DNA of 64,000 bases from Solea solea (taxonomy: Eukaryota; Chordata; Actinopteri; Pleuronectiformes; Soleidae): assembly GCF_958295425.1 (NCBI RefSeq), contig NC_081136.1, forward strand, positions 18,178,881-18,242,880. The letters are read 5' to 3'. Under the pieces are notes generated by a model. That model made no database searches. It saw only the letters and a program-made list of their open reading frames with translations, and was not told where the DNA came from. Both the position numbers and the translations under genes were made by a program. Shown in pieces: positions 35,712 through 63,767 of this stretch; the first letter of the stretch is position 1; the number at the start of each line of letters is the position of its first letter.

Positions 35712-36316
35712 AGAGGTGTCAAACTGGCGGCTGTGGGCCACATTGCGGCCCCACAATCGATTACATGCGGCCCACCACTTAATATCATGTTATAATGAAA
35801 ACATGGCCCCTCACCTTCTTTTAAACACAGTGTGTAGCCGAGGTGATAGAATATGGACAGAATATAATATAATATACTGTATGTTTGCGAGCAATGTTTT
35901 TATAACAGTAATAATAAGACATTCACTCATAATTATCACAGTATTGAATGTATTACATACAACATTCAATTACGTATATAAATAAGCTTGTTTTAATTAC
36001 AGTTGTGCATTATTATTTACGTTATTTTGACTTAATGTCTCTGTTTTTGATATTAATAGATTCATTTTGCATCATAAATACGTTTTTATTGTGAAGTATA
36101 TGTCATTCCATATCAAAACAAACACCTTTACTTTTTAAATTCTGGGAATAGCTTAATTGTGATATGATGATGCAATATTGTGTATTTACTTTAAGCTTGT
36201 GCTACTGAACAGTTGTTGTTTTTTTTCCCATGTTTTGTTCTCTAGACTGGGCCCCTCTTGACCAGATTAGACGCTCATTGGCCCCTCAGGTCATTTGAGT
36301 TTGACACCCCTGGTCT
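35712..36316. mobile_element. hAT-type MITE with GGTGTCAAACT ends
   Basis: Left end CAGAGGTGTCAAACTGGCGG and right end TGAGTTTGACACCCCTGGTC are imperfect inverted copies of the common fish CAGGGGTGTCAAACTC terminus. The middle is AT-rich and non-coding. Confidence 0.8.
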
Positions 36317-36612
36317 AACAGCTGCAGGGAGGAACGACCTGCGATAACGCTCCTTTAAACTTTTAGGATGTTTCAGTCTGTTACTGAAGGAGCTGCTCAG
36401 TGCTGTGATGGTGTCCTGTAGGGGGTGGGAGAGATTGTCCATCAGAGATGATAGCTTAGCAGTCACCTCCACTGGGTCAAGGGGACATCGAAGGACAGAG
36501 TTGGCTTTTTTAATCAGTCTGTCCAGCCTCTTCCTGTCCACAGCTGAGATGCTACTGCCCCAGCAGACCACTCCAAAAAAGATATCTGATACTACTACTG
36601 AGTCATAGAAGT
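36317..36612 (-). mobile_element. L2-group LINE, C-terminal ORF fragment
   Basis: Minus-strand reading VCWGSSISAVDRKRLDRLIK, then VLRCPLDPVE and LSHPLQDTITALSSSFSNRL, matches the region after the RT domain in L2-group LINEs, as in the longer copy at 17041. It has no RT catalytic core and abuts the preceding MITE. Confidence 0.85.
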
Positions 36613-37559
36613 TAAATTATAGTAAAATACTGCAGCTACAGTTAGCATTTTACTCCACAGTGTCACTACTGTAATCCCAAACAATTTTTATTACTGTAAA
36701 TAATATAACTGTACTGTGCTGTGCTGTACAGAATAATAATAATCTTTACAGTATAATACTGTGAGCAATTTAGCAGCCATTATACTGTTATTTAAATGTT
36801 CCTACTGTAAACTCTAAAAACAATTTATTGCTGAGGGTTTACAGTATGGTAGAATATAGTCACTATCAAACTACTAAGTTGTTTTAGATCACTAAAAAAG
36901 ATAAACAAAATATATTCCAGAATTTGTCTTGGACAAAAGATGGCTTTACAAAATATAACTTTTATTAAATGTCCTATCTAGTAATGTCAAAAACTGTTGA
37001 AAAATGATGAGCAGTGTTCCCCAAACATCGAAATGATGTTTTCTTTCCTTTAGTTTTGTCCACAAAACAAAATAAATCATTTGTAATCATTGATTGGTTA
37101 TATGGAGCAAAGAATCATAAACAATATTAACATTTAAAAAGCTGAAACATCTGAGAACTTGTTTTCATTACTGAAAAAATGCTCAAACTGGTAAATCAAT
37201 TATCAAAATAGTTGTGCATGGATCTTACCATTTGATAAATGATAGATTAATTGTTACAACCATAATTGTAATAATAATGTTGCATCAATATTGTAGTGTC
37301 TGATATACTGTATGTTATTGTTGAGAAAGAAGTCCAACAATACAGCAACAGTATTAATAAAGATAACACCAGCAAACAAGTAATAAAAATCAAGAACTAA
37401 GAAATAGATGAACAAACAGTCAGTGAGCTTTTAACATACAGAAGTCGAAATGTATAATTTGGCTTCATTATTAAAGTGAAATCAGGTTTATTGTAAGAAT
37501 TGTGATGTGATTTTGTAGAAGTGCTATTCATTAAATATTCTTTTTTTTGGGTATTATTT

Positions 37560-37785
37560 GTGTCGTCCAGCCTTAGGGGGGCAGCATCAGCCGGGCTCAT
37601 ACAGCCCTCTCGCTACGGCCAGAACAAAGAAGAAGCCGCACATTGTGGGCGTGTCTCAGTGAGAGGGAACGCCTAAACTGCGGTTGTGTGAACAGCAGCA
37701 TTCAACTCCCAGTCTAACGGCCTCTGCTGTAACCGCTGTCTGCTTCTCTGTACACGGGGTGGGTGTGTTTGTAGACACCGCAGCC
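37560..37785 (+). promoter_or_regulatory. cd99l2 upstream region
   Basis: GC-richer sequence with several CpGs directly before the start codon. Promoter role inferred from position. Confidence 0.4.
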
Positions 37786-53668
<15,883 letters not shown>

Positions 53669-53717
53669 ACACATACACAGCAACATCAAAGGTCACACAC
53701 ACCTAAATCCACCACCC

Positions 53718-53721
<4 letters not shown>

Positions 53722-53754
<33 letters not shown>
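53722..53754 (+). repeat. (CA)n microsatellite in cd99l2 3' UTR
   Basis: A CA run about 55 bp after the cd99l2 stop codon. Confidence 0.95.
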
Positions 53755-53759
<5 letters not shown>

Positions 53760-54229
53760 TCACACACAGACACACATGGCTATGCTACAGTGTGTTATGC
53801 AGCATGCTCCACATTTATCCTGCACCTCTGCTGCCAGGAGTTGTAGTTCTTGTAAACTGACTGTGAACACGGATGTTTTCTATGTTCTCCTGTAAACTTG
53901 GCCAACAGTGTATCAGCAGTTGCCAAATGTATGTGTATATAGTCATGTTTTGTTTACTTTTTAACCACACTGTTCGTTTACAGTTGCCCAGCATGTGATT
54001 TCTCTGCTCAAGCATCAGACACTGTTGGGACAGGAAGAAAATGGGAAAAACTGGAATGAGCATTGTCGATGTGAATTAAGATTGTGTGTTCATCAGTGAG
54101 TGCACAAACAGGGGGCGCTGTGCATACTGTTTCTCCCTCTCCCTTATAACTTATTATTTGTGTCAAAACAATAACATCACAGAATGTGTCTGTGAATGAA
54201 GAACATTTAAGTGAGGTCCGAACAATTCT

Positions 54230-54536
54230 AAAGCTGCAATCAACGATTGTTTTAGAATTGATTCATCGGTTGCTATTTTGTCAGATAATGGATTAGTTGT
54301 TTGGTCTATAAAAGATCAGAAAACTGTGAATAATGTCAATAAGTGTTTTCAAAACCTCAAAAACAACAATGTCCTCTAATGTCAAACCTAGATACTCAGT
54401 TTTTCTGTGTTCTTAGGTTTAGATAATCAAAGAAAATCAGATATTAATCACATTCAAGGAGTTGAACAATCAGAGAACAGATTTTTATTTAAAAACAAAA
54501 TAAAACTTGATTATTTGATTTACTGTTGCAGCCTTA
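54230..54536 (+). mobile_element. AT-rich MITE (CTGCAATCAACGATT)
   Basis: Begins AAGCTGCAATCAACGATTGT and ends ACTGTTGCAGCCTTA, with ATCAGAAAACTGTGAATAAT inside. Same abundant family as 40487. Confidence 0.65.
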
Positions 54537-55385
54537 TAGCACCTAATTATGAAAGGGCAGGTTTATTAAATGTAAAAAAAAAAAGCCCAGTTTGTAGGTA
54601 ATGTACTAATACATTATGACAGCAGCTGTTACTTTACATGCATCCCACACTTTTTACATATGGTGACCCACTTTTTAAGGATGAAGAGCAGATTTGTGCT
54701 TAATGTAGCGACATGCATAAACCTATTTATATGCATGTTATTCAAAACACAAACATCTAAAGTAAAAAGTTGGGAAAATTGCTCCTGATCAAAAAAAGAT
54801 CTCATGTGACCCATCTGTGGGTCTCTGAACCAGTGTTTGGGAACCACTGCTCCAGAGGCGTTCCATCCATTAAAAGTAAGACTATTCTCTTAGAATGGAA
54901 CATTTTATGTGTTATTATTATGAAGTTTTAACCAGTGCTAACAATAATACTAATTATCAGTCAAGTCACTGATTGTGGCTTAGTCCATTAATAAGGACAA
55001 GGTACATATTCATAGACCTGTAGTTACTGCAGGTAATCACAGGCTACATGCTACTTCACTGACCCTTGTCTTGTCTATATGATGAAACGTATCAAGTTGC
55101 CTTATTCAGATTTGGATCTCTGGATTTGGAACATCTTTTTTACTGTACATAGTTGTTGTTTGTCAGCCAGTTTAAATGACAATGGAGATTGTTTTGTTTT
55201 CTCAACATGTTGATGGTGAATTTGATAGGTAGTTAGTAGATTAATAGAGGGACGTACTTTATTGAATCGTACTGGAAAACAGTGAAGGATGTTAACGTCA
55301 CACTTTAGAGTCACCACACTCATCGTAGCAGAAATATGAAGCTTGTAATTCACAACATGTTCTGTTCTCTCTCTCTTTCTCTGTG

Positions 55386-55419
<34 letters not shown>

Positions 55420-56679
55420 AAGAGACAGGAAATGTGTGCTAATAATTTGAGCTAACATTGTTTTTGACCGTGTTAGCACTGAGGTGCCAGTTAATGCAGA
55501 ATCTTCATTCCCCTTGTGGCCATCATTTCCATCACTGTGGCATGTGCTGTACAAAGCTGCTGTGGGCAGGATCACGAGAATCCTTATAGTTCACTGTTCA
55601 TCACTGTTTATTATTTGAGGTTTCTTTACAGTGTAGGCAGTCGCTGATGGTCATTTCAACATGACCATGCTTACCGCTTGCTGGTATACTGAATCAACAG
55701 ATTATTCCATCAATTGATTTTTATTTTTCTTCTCTGGCGGCACGGGCATATTCCAAGATGACAGTGCCAGGATTCATCGGGCTCAAATAGTGAAGTGTGT
55801 GTGTGAGTGGATCAGGGAGCTAAAACCAGGTCTTAACCCACTCAAAATGTCCTTGAATCCTATGCTTTAGGAGTCAGAATGGCACTCACAAAGATACACA
55901 TACAAGTACACACACTCTGCCAAACCTGTGCCAAAGTTGACTAAAATGTGATGCTCTGCCAAAACAAACAGGTTTTAATTTGAGGCATATTGATGTTTGC
56001 GGCGTTAAACTCTTTGATTTAATCAAAACAGTTGCTGTGAGGGCTAAAGAGTAGAGTGCTTAAGTGCTGACTGAGATTCTGTTACAGGATATGATGGGCT
56101 CTCCATAATGGCCACCATGGGAATAGGATTTGGAATCATTACGCATTTGGAGAATAAAGCTGAAATGTTGAAAGAAGAAGCAAATCCTACATTTTCATCT
56201 TTATGACGAGCACTTCAAACTACTTTATTTTCAAGATGCAGAAATGAAAAAAAAAGCCGTCTTGTCGTTTCTTGTTCCTGCCTCTTGTGTGGTGTTGATG
56301 GATTGAAACCTGACTGAAGTCAGACATTAGTGTGAATCTGCCTTTAAATACTGGCCTTGAAACTACAGGACTGTGCTGTAGCTGCGTAGATGACATTAGC
56401 AGCAGTAGTTTGTCGTGATGGTTGTACATATATTACTGTGAGCTGCTCTGTCTTTGTACTGATAACAAACGTGTGTGTGTGTGTGTGTGTGTGCCTGCTC
56501 TTTTTACTCTTTATACCCAGCTTAACTTTTCCTAATAACGTAGCTGAACTTTTTTCAAAGCGTGTTTGTTGTGTACCGCCGCACCAACACTTAGTTGTTT
56601 TCCTAAAACAGAAGATTCATTCACACTTTTCTATACTGTTTCATGTTTAGCCTCCTGGACACAAACCACTGTTGTTATG

Positions 56680-57402
56680 CTGCGTTCCATTTGTAGGCCG
56701 ACCTTCCTGTCTGGGTTTGGCACGGCCCCAAGAACTCCACCTCACAACCTCCCAAGATTGCTGCCCCCATACGAGCACTGCTTTCACTGTTATTAGCAAT
56801 AAATCAGTCGTTTCATTTTTATACACAGACGCATAGCTACGCTGTTTGTGTGCGTAAAACACCATGTAGAGGTTGTTTATCCACTGGTATTGCTAACAAT
56901 GACCAGCCAGGGATAAGATTGTGTTCTGGATTTTTCCCAATTCTCTCTCGAAAGTGGTGAAATTGGAGGTGACGTCGCTCCCGACTTCAGATGCACAGTA
57001 AATGGAATGCTGCTTCAGCCATCGTTAACAAAAGTAGGCCTTAAACAGTACTGTGTACATGAGAAGTCGACTGTAAAACTAGTACGACATAAGTGCTGTT
57101 AACGTTAAAAGCCGCCATGGGAGCCGCTGTCATTGTGTGAGTTTCTGAATCGGAAATCCAAGTTCAGGAACGCTCCCTGACCTTGTGAACTGTTCTGTCT
57201 ACAAATGGAACGTACCATTGTTATGTATGTCCTTCTATAGCACTGGACCCACAGTAACCCCACACACCGACGATTCTTTACAGCCCTATATTATCTCGTG
57301 TATATCTTGTGCAGCCACCATTACTGCGGTGTCATTTTGTAGTGACCGAGTTACCGAGTCAGGGAATGCACCCCCGAGTTCCTACTACAAATGAAACACA
57401 CC
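56680..57402. mobile_element. MITE with GCGTTCCATTTGTAG ends
   Basis: Left GCGTTCCATTTGTAGGCCGA; right CCTACTACAAATGAAACACA, inverted copies. Internal CTACAAATGGAACGTACCAT at 57199 suggests a nested or composite copy. Related sequence at 27100-27467. Confidence 0.6.
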
Positions 57403-59310
57403 ATGACATGGCTGTAATTGACTAGCTTCCTTCTATATCTTGCTAAAGGCAGGCTTAGAAATACTGTGTGTACTACTTTACACTGTGTTTTGCTTGGATG
57501 AAAAACTATTTTGTACTCCGTGTCCATCGGCTTTGCAGATACTGAGAGAGTATGTGTTGTACGAGCTGTTTTACATACGTGACATCATAATGAGTAGCCC
57601 AGTCAGACCAAGTAGAGTCTCTAAAAGTAAGACGCCGCTATCATAGTTATGATTATTAGGAGGTTTTGTGTATTACCTGTAATTATTATGCCTTATTATT
57701 CTACACTGCACCACTGGGTGGAACGTGAGCATCGCACACGCAGAGACACAACAAACAACAACTGAATGTATTCAAACTCTTTGATTGTGCTTTAGCAAAA
57801 GCCCTTTGGCATGTTGCAGAACCAAAGATGACACAGACTGTCTTTGCTCTTTTATGTATTGGACTGGATTATGTGTTTGTGAAATGGAAGCAAGATTAAA
57901 TCTGGAGCATAGGCTGTGTAGCTGTGTGTGTCAATCCAGGGGCTGGTGTGCGAATGTGTGTTGTTAAAATGCATCACAGCAGCGTGATGTGGGCCGTCAC
58001 AACTGTCAGATGAGTTGTTGGCTCCTTCGAATGCTGCCGACGTTTGCTTGTTCACTTATTATAGTGTTAATAGGAGAAGAAGAAGAAGGGGAACCCATGA
58101 GTTGTGTGGGCTGGACCATCTCATGTCACACATGCGCATGACTTCTGAGTATTCGACAGAGTCATAATGAAAATGATAATTTATTCCATTTATAAAGCAC
58201 TTTGTATTTGTAAACAAGTCTCTTAACACCTTTATTAGTCATAAAAAATAAGAAATACTTTTCAATTATCTTTCAAAAACCTGTTTAAAACTAAAAATTG
58301 TATTATTATTTACAACCTGAATTCACCTTTTATACGCACATTTGTCCACTACCTAAAACTAATTTTAAGTAACTATAATTTGACATCTTAATCAAGAAAT
58401 TAAAGTCAATTTGAAAATTCATGGATAAAAATAATTATATTTTGGTTAAAGAGCTTCTACATACTAGTGTATTAACCATTAGAGAAACATAAACAATGAT
58501 TTGATAATTACCAGCACTGTTCATGTAGAGCAGCTGTGGCTTTGGGTGGTGGTCGAATACATTTGTTAGACACTGTAAATGTTAATGATTGAAGTGATAA
58601 CACACTAATACAAACTGTGGTGTGTGTGTGTGTGTGTGTGTGTGTGAAATAAATGACTGGCCCACTTCTGCAGTTCCCTCAAGTGCCTGTGCTGCACTTC
58701 CTCCCGCTGTAGTGCCTGCCTGTGTCTGTGCAGATACCCACAGTGCTCGCTTTTTTACTCACACACACACACACACACACACATGCTGTGTTACATATGC
58801 ATCCAGTCAACGTGGTATTTGGAAAACACAAACAGTGGAGCAACATGTTTCTGGATAAAAACAAAACAATTCAACTCTGAAACAACCACGACAGAAGTGT
58901 TTGTATGAGTTCCAACTACAAATGTAGCATCACTCTGATGTTTAAAAAAACAAAACAGCCCGGCAGTGACTCGTTGTGGCTTCACACTTCCTGTCGCACA
59001 ACACATACTTACCAGTACACTGCTCTCATACCCACACACGATGCATGCTTCTCTCTACTGTACACACTTACTCATATTTAGCCGCTGTTAAACTCTGTAT
59101 GAATGTCTTTACAGCTTGAAGTGTAATAGTGAACTCTGCTTTTCTCTCTTACTCTCTCTAATAATGAATCATTCTCCTGCAACTGTATGTTATTATTAAT
59201 ATGAAATAAATAAACTGTTTGAAAAGACAAGACAGAGACTGGGTTGGTGATTTTCTTTTCCTTTTTTCTTTTAAAATGGAATGTGAGAAGTGGTTATTGC
59301 TCATTAGAGC

Positions 59311-60143
59311 TTAAAGGGATAGTTCTGGGTTTTCTGTATGTGGAAGTCATGCAAGGAAAAAAATATGTTCTCTACTGTATCTCACCACTTCACAGCCTGG
59401 GAACTAAAGCCTGACCCACACTTGAGGACAATTGGCCAAATTTTGGTCCTGATCTGGCCCCTCCCACAATCGTGGGCGTCTTCCGATTTTAGGCTGATTT
59501 GAACCGATGATCTAGTTTTAGCCTGTAGTGCGAGGGGTTAACAGACGTGATTTTAACATCATCGGACGCATCAGTCTTCCTGATTTCAAATCGTTAGTAT
59601 TAAATGTGTTGGATATGTACGACAGAACAACGACCAGTGACCAATGACAGTCAGTTGAGCGGGAAACGGATGTTCCATACTTGTGTAGAACCGTAACCGT
59701 AACGACAATCCTGCATCGTCTCGTCTGTGCGTTCTCAGGAATCAAACATTGAACGTCGGTTACGAATGCATTGTGTTTACATTTTTAAAATCACATCAGA
59801 TGTAAAAATCCTCTGGTGTGGGGCAGGCGTTACTCTCTCACACCAAAGTCTGTGGAAAAAGAAACCTGTGAACAACTGTTTCAAACTCAGAAGTCACAAA
59901 AATGACCAATTGAACTTAGTGATGGAGGCAGCAGAGGATCAACAACTCCTGTGTGCCGTGGATGTGAACTCTCAGATTTTCTCGATGGACTTTGGTGTGG
60001 GAGAGTGAGCAGTTTCCACACAGACACAAACTTCAGTTGCCAACAGGCAGCTTCAACTTAAGTGGATGTAGATCTTCTAAGAACGGTGGTTTATTGAGTT
60101 TCTCTTCCTCACACAATTGCACTCCAAAAAACCCAAACTATCA
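59311..60143. mobile_element. MITE with TTAAAGGGATAGTTC / inverted end
   Basis: Left TTAAAGGGATAGTTCTGGGT; right AAACCCAAACTATCACTTCA, its imperfect inverse. The reading frame at 59727-60008 lies inside and looks non-genic. The interior CCTGACCCACACTTGAGGAC may be a further insertion. Confidence 0.7.
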
Positions 60144-61251
60144 CTTCAATGGAACATAATTAGACAAGTTATTGACATAAGAAGACACAACTCAGCACTC
60201 TCACAACGCTTCCACAAGTACACAGTGATTTACATTACAAATATATATTAAGTGGTTTGGCAGTAACAGAACAACAAGGGACATTTTGACACATAAAGGC
60301 AACATGATGATAAATACAGAGGAGCAGTGACGGAGAGGAGGACGATGAGGTCACTTCCTGTTTGTCGCTCCATGCAACACTCGTGGGAAATCAGTGAGGG
60401 ATGAGAATGAAGTAAAAGAAAAAAAGTCCTCCTGTGGAATACTGGGAGGGTTTCAGTGGGAGGAACCCTCACGAAATACTGTAACATCATCATTCTTCTC
60501 ATTCAGATTGTGGGATGTGTTTGTATTTGCTTTGTTTGAAGAATAAAGAATGAAATAAAAACAACAACTACAGTGTAGAAGACAGCTGTGACTCTGACAC
60601 ACATACGTGAGTGCACGACATGAAGCTTGAGCTAACGATGTGTGGACGTCTTTAATCACCAACTTACCGGGACTCTTTTCAGACACAGAAGAAAAGAAGG
60701 TGTGCAACTGGATTTTCCTCTTTTTCGTGTTGTTGATCATTAATGTTCACCCTTTCACTGCTTCTTCTTTGAGCCTAATGTATGCCAACAGTTATTTTAC
60801 ACACATTTCTCTGTCCATTACAACAGCAGAGAAGCACAAACATCTCAAAAGAAAACTTTCACGAGTCCTAAGAATATCCAGATATTATTTATAAGCCATT
60901 CTGTGCAGCCTTAAGTCAAAGCATCACCAAATGTAAGATGAGCTTCCCCCTCCCTCACACAGGAGGCAGACAGGAAGTCCCCTCGGCTGCATTCACATAT
61001 GTGTGACCGAGTTCTTTAACCGCCGACGTGAGCCTCAGCTTCCTGCAGAGTTACAAAATAAAAGAGCCCTGAGACTTTGATGTAAAACATTCACACTGGT
61101 TTTTTTTTCCTTCACTGAGCTCAGTGTCTGTGCTGACTTTTAATAATATAAATAAGAAGCACAGATACTGTACATCACTGTTGCTCATGTCAGACTCTGC
61201 TTTTAATACTTTTACTTTGGAATCTTAATATAAATGTAACAAACCTCTCCT

Positions 61252-61257
61252 TTTATT
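61252..61257 (-). terminator. Possible mtmr1 polyadenylation signal
   Basis: TTTATT on the plus strand is AATAAA on the coding strand, about 70 bp after the stop codon. Assigned by position only. Confidence 0.35.
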
Positions 61258-61301
61258 GTAAATGTTGTAATTTAGTGATAAAAACGGGGGAGTGACAGAC
61301 A

Positions 61302-61322
61302 GTGTGTGTGTGTGTGTGTGTG
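61302..61322 (+). repeat. (GT)n run just after mtmr1 stop
   Basis: Dinucleotide run adjacent to the mtmr1 stop codon. Confidence 0.9.
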
Positions 61323-61324
61323 TC

Positions 61325-63767
61325 TCAGACGGCAGTGTGTAGAGGCGTCCCTGCAGCGTGTGTGTTGGCAGGAGAGTGTTCAGTGGAGGACAGGGAGTGG
61401 GACGACGTCTCTCTCTGCAGCTCGTCCACTCTCCTCTGCAGTTCAGCTCTGAGGAACAGCAGCTCCTTCAGGGTCTGGTGCACTGGCACCTGGGAGACAC
61501 ACACACACACACACACACACACACGTACAAGGACACATCATTGACATTGTGCATTCCCCTTAACCTTAGCCATCACAACTAAGTGCCTACCTTTAACCCT
61601 TATCCTAACCTAAACCAGAGTCTAACCCTAACAGGAACACACACTTGCACACTCACATTATTATTATTGTTATTATTATTATTGATAATAATAATAATAA
61701 TAATAATAATACTATAATATAATATATAATAATATAATCACTACTACATTATTCATCTTAGATTATTATTAATGGGGCCCTGAAGCCACATAACATCTCA
61801 ATAGGGCCCCTCAATCATTCACCCCTGATATCTGCACGGGGCCCACGGGGGTCAAATAGCGAAGGTTAAGTTTATTCCTCTTTTCTCGTTATCATTATTC
61901 TGTTCATTTACTCTTACATGTAAATAATATCACTGCAAAATAAAATACTCAGATGTCCACTCTCGGTTAAAACATGACATTTCAATGCTATTTTTCAGTT
62001 TCTGAGGCATAACAACGTTGATCTCCACACATTTGTCGTGATGTAAGTGGTGATTTGGGTCATGATAGTTTTGCTGTGCAAACACCGCTGCACTTCAGTG
62101 TACCTGCGGTCTCATGCGAGGGTTCCAGCGGGCGTAGTAACTGGTCCACAGCTCCAGGTGTCGGCAGGAAACCAGAGGATACAGAACATGGTGCTCGTAG
62201 TCCACATAGAAAGGGTTGGTGAAGTCCTCAGGTTGACTGTCAGGAGGCAACGTCACACACAGTCACACACAGTCACACACAGTCACACACAGTCACACAC
62301 AGTCACACAGAGACTCAAAGGAAAGCCTTGTCTCTGGGAAATGTATTCATTTTTTTGCCTTAAAAGAAAAGTTATCACTAGAGAAAATATCTGGTTTAAG
62401 AAAATAGATCTGACTTTGTCGTCATAACATATTACAGCTTAATTTAAGCTTCCAATACAAGTAAAATTCACAATCCTGAATGGGTGACATTTTGAACAAA
62501 GTATTCTTAAAGTCAGCTTAATGAGGAAGACTCATTAGCCCAACCCACTCATTTTTAGTAAACATTACTTATTTGATCATTTCTTTGCTTGTGATAAGTA
62601 CAACTTTCTTTTTTTCCCCTCGTTTTAAGACACGTTACAGTTTGAAAGTGGGTGTATCTTTAAAAGGTAGTTTTGTATTGTTTTTGTTCATTTTCTTAAA
62701 ACGAGAGCTGTTTTTACAGTGTACCTGTTTATGTAGGACCACAGAGACACGGTGTTGGTCTGCACCTCCTGCACACAACAGAGCAGCGTTACATGACACA
62801 GAGACACAGTACGCACCTAGAACCTAGAACCTGTCATGACATAGGCAGACAACCTCTGCCAGCGTGGACACACGGATAAAAGGATTTCATCCATTTGGTA
62901 AAAGTCTCTCCTCACACGATCTACACCTGCTTAAGGGGCAGTTTACATGCAGCACCCAAAATGCATGAAACACTTGTGGAGGTTTTCAAATGAGGTGCAT
63001 GAGGGAACCTTGCTAAGGAACCAACAACTGAGCTGTTGAGATGAAAAGCCATTCAGGTGTTTCAATCAGGCTTTGGGCGAGACTCCTCATCTACAGTGAA
63101 GGGCAATCTTCACACTTCAGCATACAGAGACATTTTAGACAACGCTGTGGCAGCAGTTTGAAAAAGGCCCATTTCTATTCCAACATGAGCAAGGACTATA
63201 AAGACATGGTTAGATGAGTTTGGTGTGGAAGAACTTGACCTCAACCTCATCATGCCAGACCTCATAACTGCTCTACAGAATGAATGGACACAAATTCCCA
63301 TAGAAAAACTTCATTTAAGTACTGTATATGTATTTGAATACGTATTGTATGATATTGTAGGCTAAAGCTGGTGTAGATTTTATTAGGAGAGCCTTTTGTT
63401 ATGCGGTTAAAATCTGCCACTACAGTAAAAAAACAAGAACTGTCACTTTAATCTGACAGAGGAATGGTACATGCCTTGGCTGCTCTCTCCTCCTCACTGT
63501 TATAAAGGAATGTACCAAAGAGACAGCTGTAGAGGTGGTCCAACACTGTGATCAGGAACAGCTCGTTGAACTCAAAGGCTGCTGGGAACTGTAGTCCAGA
63601 GGAGAGAAGTGATCACATGTAGTGAGTGGCATCATTTCCACTTAAAAACATCACACGTGATGCAGGAGCCTGACCTGTCGCGTCATCTGCCAAACACAGT
63701 CCATGAACTGGACGAAGAGTGGGGAGCGCTCCGAGTTAGCGTGGTTCTCATCACCGTGACCCACGCG
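61325..63767 (-). CDS. mtmr1: mtmr1, last five coding exons (5' part off window)
   Basis: Minus-strand exons 63675-63767, 63475-63588, 62725-62768, 62104-62236 and 61325-61489 join in phase and end in a stop. Myotubularins are phosphoinositide 3-phosphatases that act on PI3P and PI(3,5)P2 at endosomes. The exons read [99 protein letters not shown]: the end of the phosphatase domain and the coiled coil. The C-terminus LHTAV resembles the VHTSV end I recall for MTMR1 and could be a PDZ ligand, and cd99l2 next door supports MTMR1 over MTM1. The catalytic CSDG region is not in the window. The donor after 63475 is GC, not GT. Confidence 0.93.
61498..61524 (+). repeat. (CA)n run at mtmr1 last intron acceptor
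   Basis: The CA run (GT on the coding strand) lies within 10 bp of the acceptor of the last exon, so repeat length could affect the polypyrimidine tract. Confidence 0.85.
62247..62310 (+). repeat. 10-bp minisatellite (CAGTCACACA)n
   Basis: About six copies of CAGTCACACA in an mtmr1 intron, starting about 10 bp from the acceptor of exon 62104-62236. Confidence 0.92.

Larger units (their letters stand above)
35351..37785. other. arrb2-cd99l2 divergent intergenic region
   Basis: Besides the MITE and LINE fragment it contains AT-rich sequence and, at about 37000-37265, a worn copy of the AT-rich CAGTCCATAAAATGTC-type MITE. A GC-richer 200 bp before 37786 is the likely cd99l2 promoter. No other gene seen. 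Confidence 0.55.
53669..61324. other. cd99l2-mtmr1 convergent intergenic region
   Basis: No protein gene recognised over 7.6 kb. It may include a long cd99l2 3' UTR; an AATAAATAAA cluster stands at about 59200-59212. It also holds an AT-rich MITE (54230-54536), a MITE at 56680-57402, GT/CA runs (55384-55419, 56469-56491, 58620-58645, 58760-58781) and a TTAA-flanked MITE (59311-60143). 54560-55380, 55420-56380, 57410-58600 and 60150-61300 show no assignable structure. Confidence 0.6.

Noticed and set aside
55102..55575. 157-codon minus-strand open frame
   Set aside because: Includes a translated GT run and no known domain or splice structure; treated as chance.
59727..60008. 93-codon plus-strand open frame
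   Set aside because: Lies wholly inside the TTAAAGGGATAGTTC MITE and has no family resemblance.
53669..61324. An extra gene such as an HMGB3 homologue (expected near CD99L2 in mammals)
   Set aside because: No HMG-box or other exon-like frames seen on either strand.
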